A stretch of DNA of 64,000 nt, from the NCBI GenBank assembly GCA_965206445.1, contig CBDBJR010000002.1, forward strand, positions 620,001 to 684,000, written 5' to 3'. Positions 26,248-35,256 of the stretch are shown in pieces. Below the pieces are notes generated by a model. The model saw only the letters and a program-made list of their open reading frames with translations, was not told the origin of the DNA and did not search any database. The stretch is from CBDBJR01 sp965206445. GTDB taxonomy: Bacteria; Pseudomonadota; Gammaproteobacteria; Arenicellales; Poriferihabitantaceae. How positions within the stretch are numbered: the first letter of the stretch is position 1; every line of letters starts with the position of its first letter. The position numbers were made by a program, and so were the translations under genes.

Positions 26248-27327
26248 TCACCCCCCACCTCCCGTCCGCTTAAGGTCTTTTTCCAATGCTTCAATAGCCT
26301 TGATATCCTCGACATCAGCAGCCTGAGCTTCACGTGCACGGCGTTGGACATCAAAGGCGTCGTAGCGTTCCGCAGTGATGGTTTTCATGGCTTCGTGGCT
26401 GATGCTGCCGACCCCATCAAGAAGCGGCTGATCGTTGGCGGCCAGCATGCGGTCAACATGGGCACGCCAGTAGTCGAGGGTGATATCCTGCTGTTGCCGG
26501 GCGCGAAGCTCGGCCTGTTCGAGGAAGATGACGACGAGGCGGTTGAGCGTGTCGACTTCGTCTTCGGTGAGGTAGTTTTTGGCAACAACGATGTCGTGCC
26601 TACGGACGCGGGAGCCGCTCCAGGTGGCGAGAGCCATGTTCGGCGCGTCCGGGTCGGCTCGGTCAACAACGAGTTCGGCGGCGGTTTTATGGGTGGCGGC
26701 GAAGAGGAGTTTATTCTGAACTTCGGCAAAGAAAATCCGGGTTTCCTTCTCTCGGGCCTGGTAGTCGCTGCTGAGCGCGAAGAGGTCGCGGATTTTCTGG
26801 TAGAAGCGTTTTTCGGAGGCCCGGATCTCGCGGATGCGAGCGAGCAGTTCGTCAAAGTAGTCCCAGCCGCCGGGGTTTTTCAGGCGTTCGTCGTCCATGA
26901 CGAAGCCTTTGATCAGGTATTCCTTGAGGTGGCTGCTGGCCCACTGGCGGAACTGCACGCCGCGCGGCGAGCGGACGCGGTAGCCGATGGCGAGGATGAG
27001 GTCGAGGTTGTAGAGCCTGGTCTTGTAGCGCTTCCCGTCGGTGGCAGTTGTCAAGGATTCCTTGACAACTGATTGCGCATTCAATTCGCCGTCCTCAAAG
27101 ATGTTTTTGGCGTGGAGGCTGATGTTCTGCTTGGTTGCCTGGAAAAGCTCGGCGATTTCAAGCTGGGTGAGCCAGACCGTCCGGTCATCCACCCGGAGAT
27201 CCAGGCGTATCTCGCCATCGTCGGAGGTATAGAGAATCAGTTCGCTCGCGCCGCGATTCCGAGTCGTTTCAAGATGGTTTTCAGGGCTTTGTCCGTCTCT
27301 CGCGCTATTTTGAGTTCCTGATTTCAC
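26248..27327 (-). CDS. rhuM: RhuM-family protein
   Basis: Matches the RhuM (virulence RhuM) family, frequent cargo of type I restriction operons with no settled role. Typical are ELILYTSDDGEIRLDL, the winged-helix-like WLTQLEIAELFQATKQNISLH and YNLDLILAIGYRVRSPRGVQ, and the late LDYWRAHVDRML. The start is chosen as the GTG at 27327 because AGGAGG lies 6 nt before it and it overlaps the preceding stop as GTGA; a longer GTG start at 27345 is possible. Confidence 0.85.
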   Translation of the reverse strand: MKSGTQNSARDGQSPENHLETTRNRGASELILYTSDDGEIRLDLRVDDRTVWLTQLEIAELFQATKQNISLHAKNIFEDGELNAQSVVKESLTTATDGKRYKTRLYNLDLILAIGYRVRSPRGVQFRQWASSHLKEYLIKGFVMDDERLKNPGGWDYFDELLARIREIRASEKRFYQKIRDLFALSSDYQAREKETRIFFAEVQNKLLFAATHKTAAELVVDRADPDAPNMALATWSGSRVRRHDIVVAKNYLTEDEVDTLNRLVVIFLEQAELRARQQQDITLDYWRAHVDRMLAANDQPLLDGVGSISHEAMKTITAERYDAFDVQRRAREAQAADVEDIKAIEALEKDLKRTGGGG

Positions 27328-27623
27328 GCTTTCCCTCCTTCCCACTGTTTTGGAGTGAGTGTGAAGCTGTTCAATCCCGCCTGCTTTTTAATCCCGTCGA
27401 ATTCGACGGGGTTAAAATCGGAGTTGTGGAGCTGCTCCCAGATGCCGAGAAGTTCCAGGGTGTTGCGATTGCGCAGCCAGTTCCGAATAAGATCGTCGGG
27501 GCGGTCCGGGTTCCTCGACTTGGCGATGTCGGTCAGGGAGATATAGTCCTCGTCGCCCCGGCGGATGACGGCGATCTCCGTGCCCCGGACGTTGATCCTG
27601 GCATTGGTGGGTTTCTTTTTCAT
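27324..27623 (-). CDS. KilA-N domain protein, short or truncated
   Basis: A 99-residue KilA-N N-terminal domain: ISLTDIAKSRNPDRPDDLIR, NWLRNRNTLELLGIWEQLHN and NSFTLTPKQW. Family members usually run on to 200-280 residues; here the protein stops right after TPKQW and the stop is fused to the rhuM start. It looks like a truncation in which the C-terminal half was replaced by rhuM, or a retained small DNA-binding regulator. Its ATG overlaps the hsdM stop. Confidence 0.75.
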   Translation of the reverse strand: MKKKPTNARINVRGTEIAVIRRGDEDYISLTDIAKSRNPDRPDDLIRNWLRNRNTLELLGIWEQLHNSDFNPVEFDGIKKQAGLNSFTLTPKQWEGGKA

Positions 27624-29212
27624 CTGCCCACTGCGAGTCTGGCGAGGATTTTCTTCAGCGCCTTGTCGGTTTCCCGTGCCTCCCCTTCGATGACCTTCAG
27701 TTCCTCAACGATCTCCGCAATCGGCCGATAGGTTTCGGCGTCGCCGGTGTGGATGTAGCGGCTGGGGGAGATGTTGTAGTCGTTTTTCGCAAGCTCGGCG
27801 TGATCGACGATGCGGCTGAGTTTGTCCTCTTCCTTCCAGCCGATGAGGACGTCGGCGATGCGCTGGATACCGTTGTCCGGGATGAAGTTCTTGGGGTCGC
27901 CCTTTTCGAACACCTGGCTGGCGTTGACGAGGAAAACCCTGCCTTGTCGGGCCCGCGGCTTGGCCCGGTTGAGGAAGAGGACGATGCCCGGGGCGGTGGT
28001 GTTGTAGAACAGGTTTTCGGGCAGGTAGAGGACGCTCTCGATACGGTCGTGGTCGACGAACCACCGGCGGACGGTTTTTTCCTTGTTGGTGCCGGCAGTG
28101 CCCGAGCCGCGCGAGGCGGCGCCGGTGTCGAGGACGACGGCGGCGCGGCCGGTGGCATTGAGGCTGGCGTGCAGGTGCTGGACCCAGCCCCAGTCGGCGG
28201 AGGATTTGCCGGGGAAGCCGGCCCCGGCGGGGAAGCGGTCGAGCTCGTCGTTGTCGTAGTCGGCTTCGGTGTATTCGCCCTGATTCCACATGGGGTTGGC
28301 GACGACGCGGTCGAAGGTGCGGAGTTTGCCCTGTTTGTTGCGGAACCTGGGTTTCTTGAAGGTGTCGCCGATTTCAATCTGACCCTCCATGTCGTGGATG
28401 ATCATGTTCATGTTGGCCATGGCCCAGGTTTCAGGGACGTATTCCTGGCCGAACAGTTTCAACGGAGCGCGGGTTTTCTTACCCGCGTCTTTTCCCCCCT
28501 TTCGCGGGTTGGAAAACCCGCGCTCCTTTTCGATCTCGCATTTCACGAGCAGGCCGCCGGAGCCGCAGGTGGGGTCGTAGATTTCCATGCCCGGCTCGGG
28601 CTGGAGCACCCGGGACATAATACTGCCGACCGCAGGCGGAGTGTAGAACTCGCCAGCGCTCTGGCCGCTGCCCTCGGCAAATTTGCGGATGAGGTATTCG
28701 TAACTCTTGCCGATGATGTCAGCCTCAACGTCGGCCAGCCCCAGGCGCTTGGTGCTGATGGCCTCGATGAGGTTAGAGAGGCGGTCGTCCTCAAGGTTGC
28801 GCTGGTCGTGGGTGATGGCATTGAAATCGACGCGGTTGATGATGCCCTGCAGCAGCGGGTTTTCCCGGGCGATGGCATGTATATGGGTGGTGACACCCTC
28901 GCCGATCCGGTCGGAGAGCTTGCGGATAACCGACCAGACGGGCTGTTCAAGGTCGTCCGGCATGAGGGGAAGGTAGAAGCGAACGAGCTTATGGTCGCCT
29001 TTAACCAGCCGGAATGCCTTCCTGCGCGAGCCAACCCCAACGGCAATGCGGTTCAGTTCATCGTCGAACACATCGCAGAGCCGCTTGGTAAAGATGAGCG
29101 GGAGAATGTAGTCCTTGTATTTAGGCGCATCCCTGGCGCCACGAATAGAACACGCCGCGTCCCAGATCCAGGATTCCAAAGATCGACTTTCGTTATGCAC
29201 ACTTTTTCCCAT
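27620..29212 (-). CDS. hsdM: Type I restriction modification methyltransferase subunit M
   Basis: N6-adenine methyltransferase of the type I complex. The SAM motif reads DPTCGSGGLL; the catalytic motif is NPMW rather than the usual NPPF/NPPW, so Met replaces the second Pro. The helical N-terminal domain begins ESWIWDAACSIRGA. An extra stretch RGFSNPRKGGKDAGKKTRAP interrupts the usual path between ECEIEKE-type sequence and LKLFGQEY and is encoded by a palindromic repeat. It is the first gene of the minus-strand operon, with a possible TATAGT -10 box about 50 nt upstream. Confidence 0.9.
   Translation of the reverse strand: MGKSVHNESRSLESWIWDAACSIRGARDAPKYKDYILPLIFTKRLCDVFDDELNRIAVGVGSRRKAFRLVKGDHKLVRFYLPLMPDDLEQPVWSVIRKLSDRIGEGVTTHIHAIARENPLLQGIINRVDFNAITHDQRNLEDDRLSNLIEAISTKRLGLADVEADIIGKSYEYLIRKFAEGSGQSAGEFYTPPAVGSIMSRVLQPEPGMEIYDPTCGSGGLLVKCEIEKERGFSNPRKGGKDAGKKTRAPLKLFGQEYVPETWAMANMNMIIHDMEGQIEIGDTFKKPRFRNKQGKLRTFDRVVANPMWNQGEYTEADYDNDELDRFPAGAGFPGKSSADWGWVQHLHASLNATGRAAVVLDTGAASRGSGTAGTNKEKTVRRWFVDHDRIESVLYLPENLFYNTTAPGIVLFLNRAKPRARQGRVFLVNASQVFEKGDPKNFIPDNGIQRIADVLIGWKEEDKLSRIVDHAELAKNDYNISPSRYIHTGDAETYRPIAEIVEELKVIEGEARETDKALKKILARLAVGR
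28464..28527. repeat. REP-like palindrome pair inserted in hsdM
   Basis: Two palindromes, the second being CGCGGGTTGGAAAACCCGCG at 28503-28522, encode about 20 extra residues in HsdM. The core GGTTTTCCAACCCG matches the palindrome at the edge of the RAYT element in hsdR (17833-17850) and in the chimera near 21966-21990. Confidence 0.65.
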
Positions 29213-29516
29213 AGATTACTTGTCCGGCTTTTGTCTGTCCTGGCTAACCCGCAACTATAGCCTGACAGCCCGCACTCCGCCACACCAACAGCCCACCGAA
29301 AAGCATCCTGAAGCCGTTCAACAACCGTAACAGTCCAGCCAAAGAATACCCCTGCCCCCCAATCGATCTCCCCCAATTCCCAATTCCCAATTCCTAATTC
29401 CTAATTCCTAATTCCTAATTCCCGCCGAAGGCGGATTTCCCGCCTGGATTGAGTATAATTCGCCCACCCGGCCAATCAATAACCCCCCACAACCCCCACA
29501 ACCCCCCTCTCCAACC
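29213..29516. other. Divergent spacer with heptamer tandem repeat
   Basis: No gene seen. At 29375-29423 seven perfect-length heptamers (AATTCCC or AATTCCT) stand in a row. A related AATTCCT-rich run lies inside the chimera near 22495-22530, where it is translated. The spacer also contains the hsdM upstream region on the minus strand. Confidence 0.6.
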
Positions 29517-30353
29517 ATGCCCAACCACGCCCAACAGATAAAGTCGATGAAGCTGTACACCCATATCGAGCGGGTGCAAACAGAGTTGAATCAACTAGGC
29601 AAGGGCGCACACGAGACGCTGCAAGCCGCCGAGCTGAGCGCCTTCGATCAATTGCATTATCACGGCACCGTCGCAGTCGATCACTGCATCGACCAGCTTG
29701 GCATCCATGCCGGGCAAAACATATTAGAAATCGGCTCCGGTCTGGGCGGGCCGGCGCGGCATATCGCGGCCCGCACCGCGGCCCGGGTAACGGCGCTTGA
29801 GTTGCAGCCGGATCAGCATCGGCTGGCCGCCGAGCTGACCCGGCGCTGCCAGCTGGCGGAGCACGTTCAGCACGTCAGCGGGGATTTTCTCAGCCACCCG
29901 TGGGCGGCGCAAAAATTCGACCATATCGTCAGCTGGCTGGCGCTGTTTCATATTCCGGAGCGGCAGAAATTGCTGGATATTGTGTATCGCCTGCTGCAAC
30001 CGGGCGGCGCGTTGTTTGCCGAAGATATGTACAGCCGCAAACCGATGAACAGTCGTGACCGCGCCGAATTGGCCAGCGGCATGTACGCCAGCTATCTGCC
30101 CGACTGGCAGCGCTACCGGCAGGACTTCATCGACGCCGGTCTGGTGGTGCGCCAGGCTGACGATATGTCGGCCGACTGGTGTGATTTCACCACCACCCGG
30201 TTGCAGGCCTATCGGCAGGCGCGCGACCGCCATATTGCGGTGCATGGCCGCCCGACCTATGCGGCGATGGAGGCGTTTTACGCATTGGTAAACCGGCACT
30301 TTCGCGCCGGCCACCTCGGCGGTGTGCGGATGGTCGCCTGCCGGCCCGAGTAA
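29517..30353 (+). CDS. Class I SAM-dependent methyltransferase
   Basis: A 278-residue methyltransferase with motif I ILEIGSGLGGPARHIA and a following acidic strand ALELQPDQ; motif III-like LLQPGGALFAEDMYSR. The LEIGSGxGG form and overall layout resemble sarcosine/dimethylglycine or other small-amine and quinone methyltransferases. The neighbouring amine-related genes make a methylated-amine substrate attractive, but nothing proves it. Confidence 0.78.
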   Translation: MPNHAQQIKSMKLYTHIERVQTELNQLGKGAHETLQAAELSAFDQLHYHGTVAVDHCIDQLGIHAGQNILEIGSGLGGPARHIAARTAARVTALELQPDQHRLAAELTRRCQLAEHVQHVSGDFLSHPWAAQKFDHIVSWLALFHIPERQKLLDIVYRLLQPGGALFAEDMYSRKPMNSRDRAELASGMYASYLPDWQRYRQDFIDAGLVVRQADDMSADWCDFTTTRLQAYRQARDRHIAVHGRPTYAAMEAFYALVNRHFRAGHLGGVRMVACRPE

Positions 30354-30531
30354 GGCGGCCGATCTATCAACCGGCGGACAGCGCCGCAATAGCACCCGGG
30401 ACGACTGCCCGCGGTGTCAATGCCGCGGTGTCAGTGCCCGCGGCGTCAATGTATGTGGTATATATGCCCAAAGCGCGCGCTAACGCACGCCAACCACACC
30501 CACTTCCCCAAACCAGACGGAGGATGACACG
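30354..30531. other. Short spacer with GC-rich direct repeats
   Basis: Between the methyltransferase and the transporter genes, units like GCCGCGGTGTCAATG recur three times near 30410-30452. No gene or clear terminator is visible. The ribosome site GGAGGATG lies just before the next start. Confidence 0.35.
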
Positions 30532-31848
30532 ATGAGCAAAACCCACCCGCAGCAAAAAACAGCCGTTTCCCCACTACCCAGCCGCCGCAGACGCAGCACC
30601 GTCAAGACGCTGGCGGCACTGGTGGCTGCCGGCGCCGCGCCGCTGCCGGCGATACTGCGGCCGGTTTATGCGGCCAGTGAGCCGATTAGAATCGGCATGC
30701 AGTTGCACCGCACCGGCATTGGCGCCGCGTATGGCCGCTGGTACGAGCGCACCGCCACCGCCGCCGTCAACATTATCAATGCCGAAGGCGGCATCAATGG
30801 CCGCCCGCTTGAGCTGCTGATCGAAGACGACGGCACCGACCCCCGGCGGGGCGCCGAGGTGGTGGAGAAGTTTGCCGCCCAGCATAAAGTCGACGCCGTC
30901 TACGGCACGCTGTTCTCGCACGTCGTGATTGGCTCGTCGCCGCGCGCCGGGGAGCTGAAAATGCCGTATATCGTGGTCTCCGAAGGCCACCATGTCGCGT
31001 CCGGCAAATTGAACCGCTACGTCTTCCAGCCCGGCATTACCGATGTCAAATCGCAGGTCATTTCCATGGCCCCGTGGGTGGCGCAGAATCTGGGCAAAAA
31101 AGTCACGATGATCTTCCCCGATTTCGCGTTCGGACACGACCACCGCGATTATTTCTCCGCCGCGATTGCCGAGCAGGGCGGCGAGGTGTTGGCGCAGATC
31201 GCGATTCCGCCCACGGAAACCGCCTTCAGCCGCTATTTCCCCCGCATTCCGGCGGCGACCGAGGTGCTGTACCACGTGATGGTCGGGCCCGGGGTGCTGA
31301 CTTTTGTCAGGGAGATGGGGCAGCATTTTGGCCGCCAGCGCCCGGAGATCTTCGGTTTTATCGATTCGCTGGAAGCGGTTGACCTGAATACGCCGCAGCT
31401 GGAGTTTCTCGACGGCACGTATTTCTGGGAAGGCAACCCGCGCTATGCCCAGGCCGATCAAAGCGAACACGACCGCTTTTATCGCGCCGCCGTCGGGGTC
31501 GATGACAACGGCGCCCGTATCGGTGATGCGGGTGATGTCAGCACCTACGCGCACATGTTTGGCTGCTGGGAAACGCTGTTTATCATCAAGCAGGCGATGG
31601 AGCTGAGCGGCTATGGCGGCGCGGCGGACAAGGCCGGGTTCATTCAGGCGATGGAGTCATTGCAGCACTTCGACGAGGGCCGCAACCATCCGCAGGGCAG
31701 CAAGCTGTTCAACCCGAAAATCCACCAGTCGTTTGGCCATCAATATATCTCCAAAGTGGCGGACGGGCGCCTTCAGGTGGTGCACAAAACCGCGATTGAA
31801 GACGGGCTGTATCCGCCCGAGGGCGACTATACCCAGATGGCGCTGTAA
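30532..31848 (+). CDS. ABC importer substrate-binding protein, LIV/amide type
   Basis: Type I periplasmic binding protein of the Leu/Ile/Val-urea-amide family. The N-terminus has an Arg-rich, Tat-like signal (SRRRRSTVKTLAALVAAGAA) ending AYA-like at PVYAAS. The mature part opens IRIGMQLHRTGIGAAYG and contains INAEGGINGRPLELLIEDDG, standard for the family. GGAGG lies 8 nt before the ATG. It heads a five-gene importer operon; the ligand cannot be read from sequence. Confidence 0.87.
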   Translation: MSKTHPQQKTAVSPLPSRRRRSTVKTLAALVAAGAAPLPAILRPVYAASEPIRIGMQLHRTGIGAAYGRWYERTATAAVNIINAEGGINGRPLELLIEDDGTDPRRGAEVVEKFAAQHKVDAVYGTLFSHVVIGSSPRAGELKMPYIVVSEGHHVASGKLNRYVFQPGITDVKSQVISMAPWVAQNLGKKVTMIFPDFAFGHDHRDYFSAAIAEQGGEVLAQIAIPPTETAFSRYFPRIPAATEVLYHVMVGPGVLTFVREMGQHFGRQRPEIFGFIDSLEAVDLNTPQLEFLDGTYFWEGNPRYAQADQSEHDRFYRAAVGVDDNGARIGDAGDVSTYAHMFGCWETLFIIKQAMELSGYGGAADKAGFIQAMESLQHFDEGRNHPQGSKLFNPKIHQSFGHQYISKVADGRLQVVHKTAIEDGLYPPEGDYTQMAL

Positions 31849-31911
31849 CCGGCCGCGCCCCGACCAGACCCCGCCCGTCCCGGTAGCCCAGCGCACCCTG
31901 TCGCGCCCACT

Positions 31912-32796
31912 GTGGAGGTCGCCCCGCTATTGCTGCTGGCGCTGCTGGAGGGCCTGGTTCAGGCGGCGGTGCTGAGCCTGACGGCGCTCGGGTTGTCGCT
32001 GGTCTTTGGCGTCATGCGGGTGGTCAATGTCGCCCATGGCGAGTTTTATACGCTCGGGGCGATGCTGGCCTGGTGGCTGGCGAGCCGGGTTGCCGGGCAC
32101 CCGGCGGTGGGGTTTGCGGTGGCCCTGATACTGGTGCCGCCGCTGGTCGGGCTGGTGGCGCTGCTGGCCGACCGGCTGATTCTGCGGCGCCTGAACTACG
32201 ACCCGGAGGCCACCATTGTGGCCACCATCGGCATCCTCTACGTGCTGCAGCAGTCCATGCTGATCCTGTTTGGCCCGCACGCCCGCGCGGTTGACCCGCC
32301 GTTTTATTTTCGGCTCGAGCTGCCCGGGTTCGGCTATTCGGGCTACAAATTGCTGGTGATTGGCGCCGCCGCGGTATTGCTGCTGGCCACCTGGCTGGTG
32401 CTGTCGCGCAGCCGCATCGGCCTGATCATGCGCGCCACCCGCTTCGATAGCGAAACCGCGCAGAATTTCGGCATCGACGTCAATCGGGTGTATTCGCTGG
32501 TATTCGCCGCCGGCGCGGCCTTTGCCGCGGTCGCCGCGATCCTGATTGTGCCGATCCGCCAGGCGCATTATCTGATGGGGCAGGAGCCGCTGCTGCTGTC
32601 TTTTATCGTCGTCATTATCGGCGGCCTCGGCAATATCCGCGGCACGCTGCTGGCGGCGCTGTTGATCGGTTTGAGCGACAGCCTGATCTCGATCCTGTTT
32701 TCGCCCACGCTGGCGAAGATGCTGTCCACGCTGCTGGTTGCGCTGGTGCTGGTGTTCAACCCCGACGGGTTGTTTGGCGGCGCCCGTCGCCGCTAG
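31912..32796 (+). CDS. livH: ABC importer permease, LivH type
   Basis: Inner-membrane permease of 294 residues with about eight hydrophobic segments. Characteristic is the N-terminal LSLVFGVMRVVNVAHGEFYTLGA and the coupling-helix region IMRATRFDSETAQNFGIDVN. It starts with GTG 63 nt after the binding-protein gene. Confidence 0.88.
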   Translation: MEVAPLLLLALLEGLVQAAVLSLTALGLSLVFGVMRVVNVAHGEFYTLGAMLAWWLASRVAGHPAVGFAVALILVPPLVGLVALLADRLILRRLNYDPEATIVATIGILYVLQQSMLILFGPHARAVDPPFYFRLELPGFGYSGYKLLVIGAAAVLLLATWLVLSRSRIGLIMRATRFDSETAQNFGIDVNRVYSLVFAAGAAFAAVAAILIVPIRQAHYLMGQEPLLLSFIVVIIGGLGNIRGTLLAALLIGLSDSLISILFSPTLAKMLSTLLVALVLVFNPDGLFGGARRR

Positions 32797-32803
32797 GCCT
32801 GCG

Positions 32804-33760
32804 ATGACCGACCGGGGTAAATCCGTTGCGCTGCATGTCGGTGTGGTCGGGCTGCTGTTCGTGCTGCAATTCGGCTTGTCGGAATACCACCACCTGGTGG
32901 TGACGCGGATTATGATATTGGCGGTGTTTGCGCTCGGCTACAACGTATTGTTCGGCTACACCGGCCTGCTGAGCCTGGGGCATTCGATGTTTTTTGCCGC
33001 CGGCATGTATACCGCCGGCCTCGGCGTGTACTACCTCGGCTGGTCGGTGCCGACCGCGTTCGTTATCGCGCTCCTCGCCGGTGCGCTGGCGTCGCTGTTG
33101 ATCGGGCTGATTGTGCTGCGCACCGCCGCGGTCGCGTTTATGATTGTGACGCTGATGTTTTCCCAGGCGGTGTACCTCGCCACGCTGTATTTCACCACCT
33201 ATACCCGCGGCGAAGAGGGCCTGGTGCTGCCGGCCTCGGCGCGCCGGTTTACCCTGCTCGGGTGGCAGTTCGATCTGACCGATCCGGTCACCCGCTACAA
33301 TCTCGCGCTGCTGCTGCTGGCGCTGACGATTGCCTGCATCTGGCTGCTGGTGCGGGGCGAATTTGGCCGCGCGCTGATTGCGGTGCGCGAGAACGAAGCG
33401 CGCACCGACATGCTGGGCTACCACACGTTCGCAATCAAACTGCAAGCGCTGGTCGTGTCCGGCACGGTGTCGGCCGCCGCCGGGGCCGCCTACGGCCTGA
33501 TGTTTGCCTACATTGGCTCCTCTTTCGCCGGCATCCAATACGCCATCGACCCGCTGCTGTACACCCTGCTGGGCGGCGCCGGCACCGTGCTCGGCCCGCT
33601 GCTGGGCGCCTTCCTGATGTTCTACCTGATCGACATTGCCAGCAATTACACCTCCGCCTACCTGCTGGTGGCCGGGGTCAGCCTGGTGCTGCTGGTGCTG
33701 TATTTTCGCACCGGTCTGCTCGGCAGCCTGCGCCGCAAGTGGCTTCGGTGGCTGCCGTGA
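32804..33760 (+). CDS. livM: ABC importer permease, LivM type
   Basis: Second permease, 318 residues, with LivM signatures ALGYNVLFGYTGLLSLGHSM and VRENEARTDMLGYHTFAIKL. The ATG at 32804 follows the livH stop by 7 nt; the frame is open upstream but that overlaps livH. Pairs with LivH to form the membrane channel. Confidence 0.88.
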   Translation: MTDRGKSVALHVGVVGLLFVLQFGLSEYHHLVVTRIMILAVFALGYNVLFGYTGLLSLGHSMFFAAGMYTAGLGVYYLGWSVPTAFVIALLAGALASLLIGLIVLRTAAVAFMIVTLMFSQAVYLATLYFTTYTRGEEGLVLPASARRFTLLGWQFDLTDPVTRYNLALLLLALTIACIWLLVRGEFGRALIAVRENEARTDMLGYHTFAIKLQALVVSGTVSAAAGAAYGLMFAYIGSSFAGIQYAIDPLLYTLLGGAGTVLGPLLGAFLMFYLIDIASNYTSAYLLVAGVSLVLLVLYFRTGLLGSLRRKWLRWLP

Positions 33761-34473
33761 GCCTGCTCAGTGCGCATCAATTGTGCAAACATTTCGGCGG
33801 CCTCAAGGCCATCGACGAGGTCGATTTTGAGTTGCAGCCGGGCGAAATCCGCGCCGTAATCGGCCCCAACGGCGCCGGCAAAACCACATTGGTCAGCCTG
33901 CTGTGCGGGCGCCTCGACCCGACCTCGGGGCGGATTCGCTTTCAGCAGCAGGACATCACCGCGCTGCCGGCCTACCGGCGCGTGCGCCGCGGGATTGCCT
34001 ATACCTTTCAGATCACCAGCATTTACCCCAACCTCAGCGTATACGACAACGTCGCGATTGCGGCGCAAAACGCGCTCGACCGGCATGACCGTCCGCTGCC
34101 GGCCAGGGTCGATGCGATCCTGCAACGGGTCGGCATTGCCGCGCTCGCCGGGGACGCCGCCGGCGTGCTCGCGTACGGCCACCAGCGGCTGCTGGAGATC
34201 GCGATGGGGCTGGCGCTGAGTCCGCGGCTGTTGATTCTGGACGAGCCGACCCAGGGGCTGTCGGACGATGAAATCGCGCATTTTTGCCGTCTGGTGCGGG
34301 CGCTCAACCAACAGGCCGCGGTGCTGCTGATCGAGCACAACATGCAGGTCGTGATGTCGCTGGCGCAGCGCATCACCGTACTTGACCGTGGCCGGGTGCT
34401 GGCGGAGGGCAGCCCGGCGGAGATGCAGCGGCACGCCGGCGTGCAGGCGGCCTATCTGGGTGCCGACGCATGA
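33757..34473 (+). CDS. livG: ABC importer ATPase, LivG type
   Basis: A 238-residue ATPase: Walker A GPNGAGKTT, the LivG/UrtD-type signature LAYGHQRLLEIAMGLAL in place of LSGGQ, Walker B LLILDEPTQGLSDDE and the switch His in LLIEHNMQVV. The GTG start overlaps the livM stop (GTGA). Codons upstream in the same frame are a shadow of livM. Confidence 0.9.
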   Translation: MSLLSAHQLCKHFGGLKAIDEVDFELQPGEIRAVIGPNGAGKTTLVSLLCGRLDPTSGRIRFQQQDITALPAYRRVRRGIAYTFQITSIYPNLSVYDNVAIAAQNALDRHDRPLPARVDAILQRVGIAALAGDAAGVLAYGHQRLLEIAMGLALSPRLLILDEPTQGLSDDEIAHFCRLVRALNQQAAVLLIEHNMQVVMSLAQRITVLDRGRVLAEGSPAEMQRHAGVQAAYLGADA

Positions 34474-35168
34474 GTCTGCGGCTGCGGCAAGTGGACAGCT
34501 TTTACGGTGGCATCCGGGTGCTGAAACAGCTCGACCTCGAGGTGCCGACCGGCGAAGTGGTGTGCCTGTCCGGGCGCAACGGCGCCGGCAAAAGCACGCT
34601 GCTGAAAACCGTTATGGGGCTGGTGCGCTGCCACGGCGCCATCGAGCTCGATGGCCGCGACATCAGCGGCCTGGCGGCGCACCTGATTCCCCGCCGCGGC
34701 ATCGGCTATGTGCCGCAGGGGCGGCGCCTGTTCAGCGAATTGACGGTTGAAGAAAACCTGCACATTGGCCGGCTGACCAACTCGGACGACGCGCCGCCAT
34801 TGCAGACGATATTCGACCTGTTCCCGCTGCTGCAAACGCGCCTGAAGCAGGTCTCCGGCACCCTCAGCGGCGGCGAGCAGCAAATGCTGGCGATGGCGCG
34901 CGCGTTGTGTTTGCAGCCGCGCGTGCTGCTGCTGGATGAGCCGACCGAAGGCCTGATGCCGACAATCGTGGCCGGCCTGCGCGAGACGATACGCACACTG
35001 CGCGCCCGCGGGGTCGGGATTTTACTGGTCGAACAGCGGGTCGAGGCGGTGCTGGCGGTGGTCGATCGGCTGGCGTTTATGGAAAACGGCCGCATCGAGG
35101 CGGTGCTGCAGCGGCATGAGCTGGATCGCCACGCCGAGCTGCTGCGCCGCTATGTCGGCATCCGCTGA
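34470..35168 (+). CDS. livF: ABC importer ATPase, LivF type
   Basis: Second ATPase, 232 residues: Walker A GRNGAGKST, YVPQGRRLFSELTVEENL (typical LivF), signature LSGGEQQMLAMARAL and Walker B LLLDEPTEGLMP. It overlaps livG by 4 nt (ATGA) and completes the importer. Confidence 0.9.
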   Translation: MSLRLRQVDSFYGGIRVLKQLDLEVPTGEVVCLSGRNGAGKSTLLKTVMGLVRCHGAIELDGRDISGLAAHLIPRRGIGYVPQGRRLFSELTVEENLHIGRLTNSDDAPPLQTIFDLFPLLQTRLKQVSGTLSGGEQQMLAMARALCLQPRVLLLDEPTEGLMPTIVAGLRETIRTLRARGVGILLVEQRVEAVLAVVDRLAFMENGRIEAVLQRHELDRHAELLRRYVGIR

Positions 35169-35179
35169 GCCGCCGCGCA

Positions 35180-35217
35180 GTCGGGCAGGGCAGGGCGGGC
35201 CGGTCGCCCTGCCCGAC
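35180..35217. terminator. Hairpin between convergent livF and pncA
   Basis: A perfect 12-bp stem, GTCGGGCAGGGC paired with GCCCTGCCCGAC, with a 14-nt loop lies 11 nt past the livF stop and about 40 nt past the pncA stop. There is no U-run, but position and stability suggest a bidirectional terminator. Confidence 0.5.
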
Positions 35218-35256
35218 GCGCGCAGTGGCAGCCCGACCGCCGCCGACGCGCCCCCG

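Noticed and set aside
27749..29260. 503-codon plus-strand frame over hsdM
   Set aside because: Antisense shadow of hsdM.
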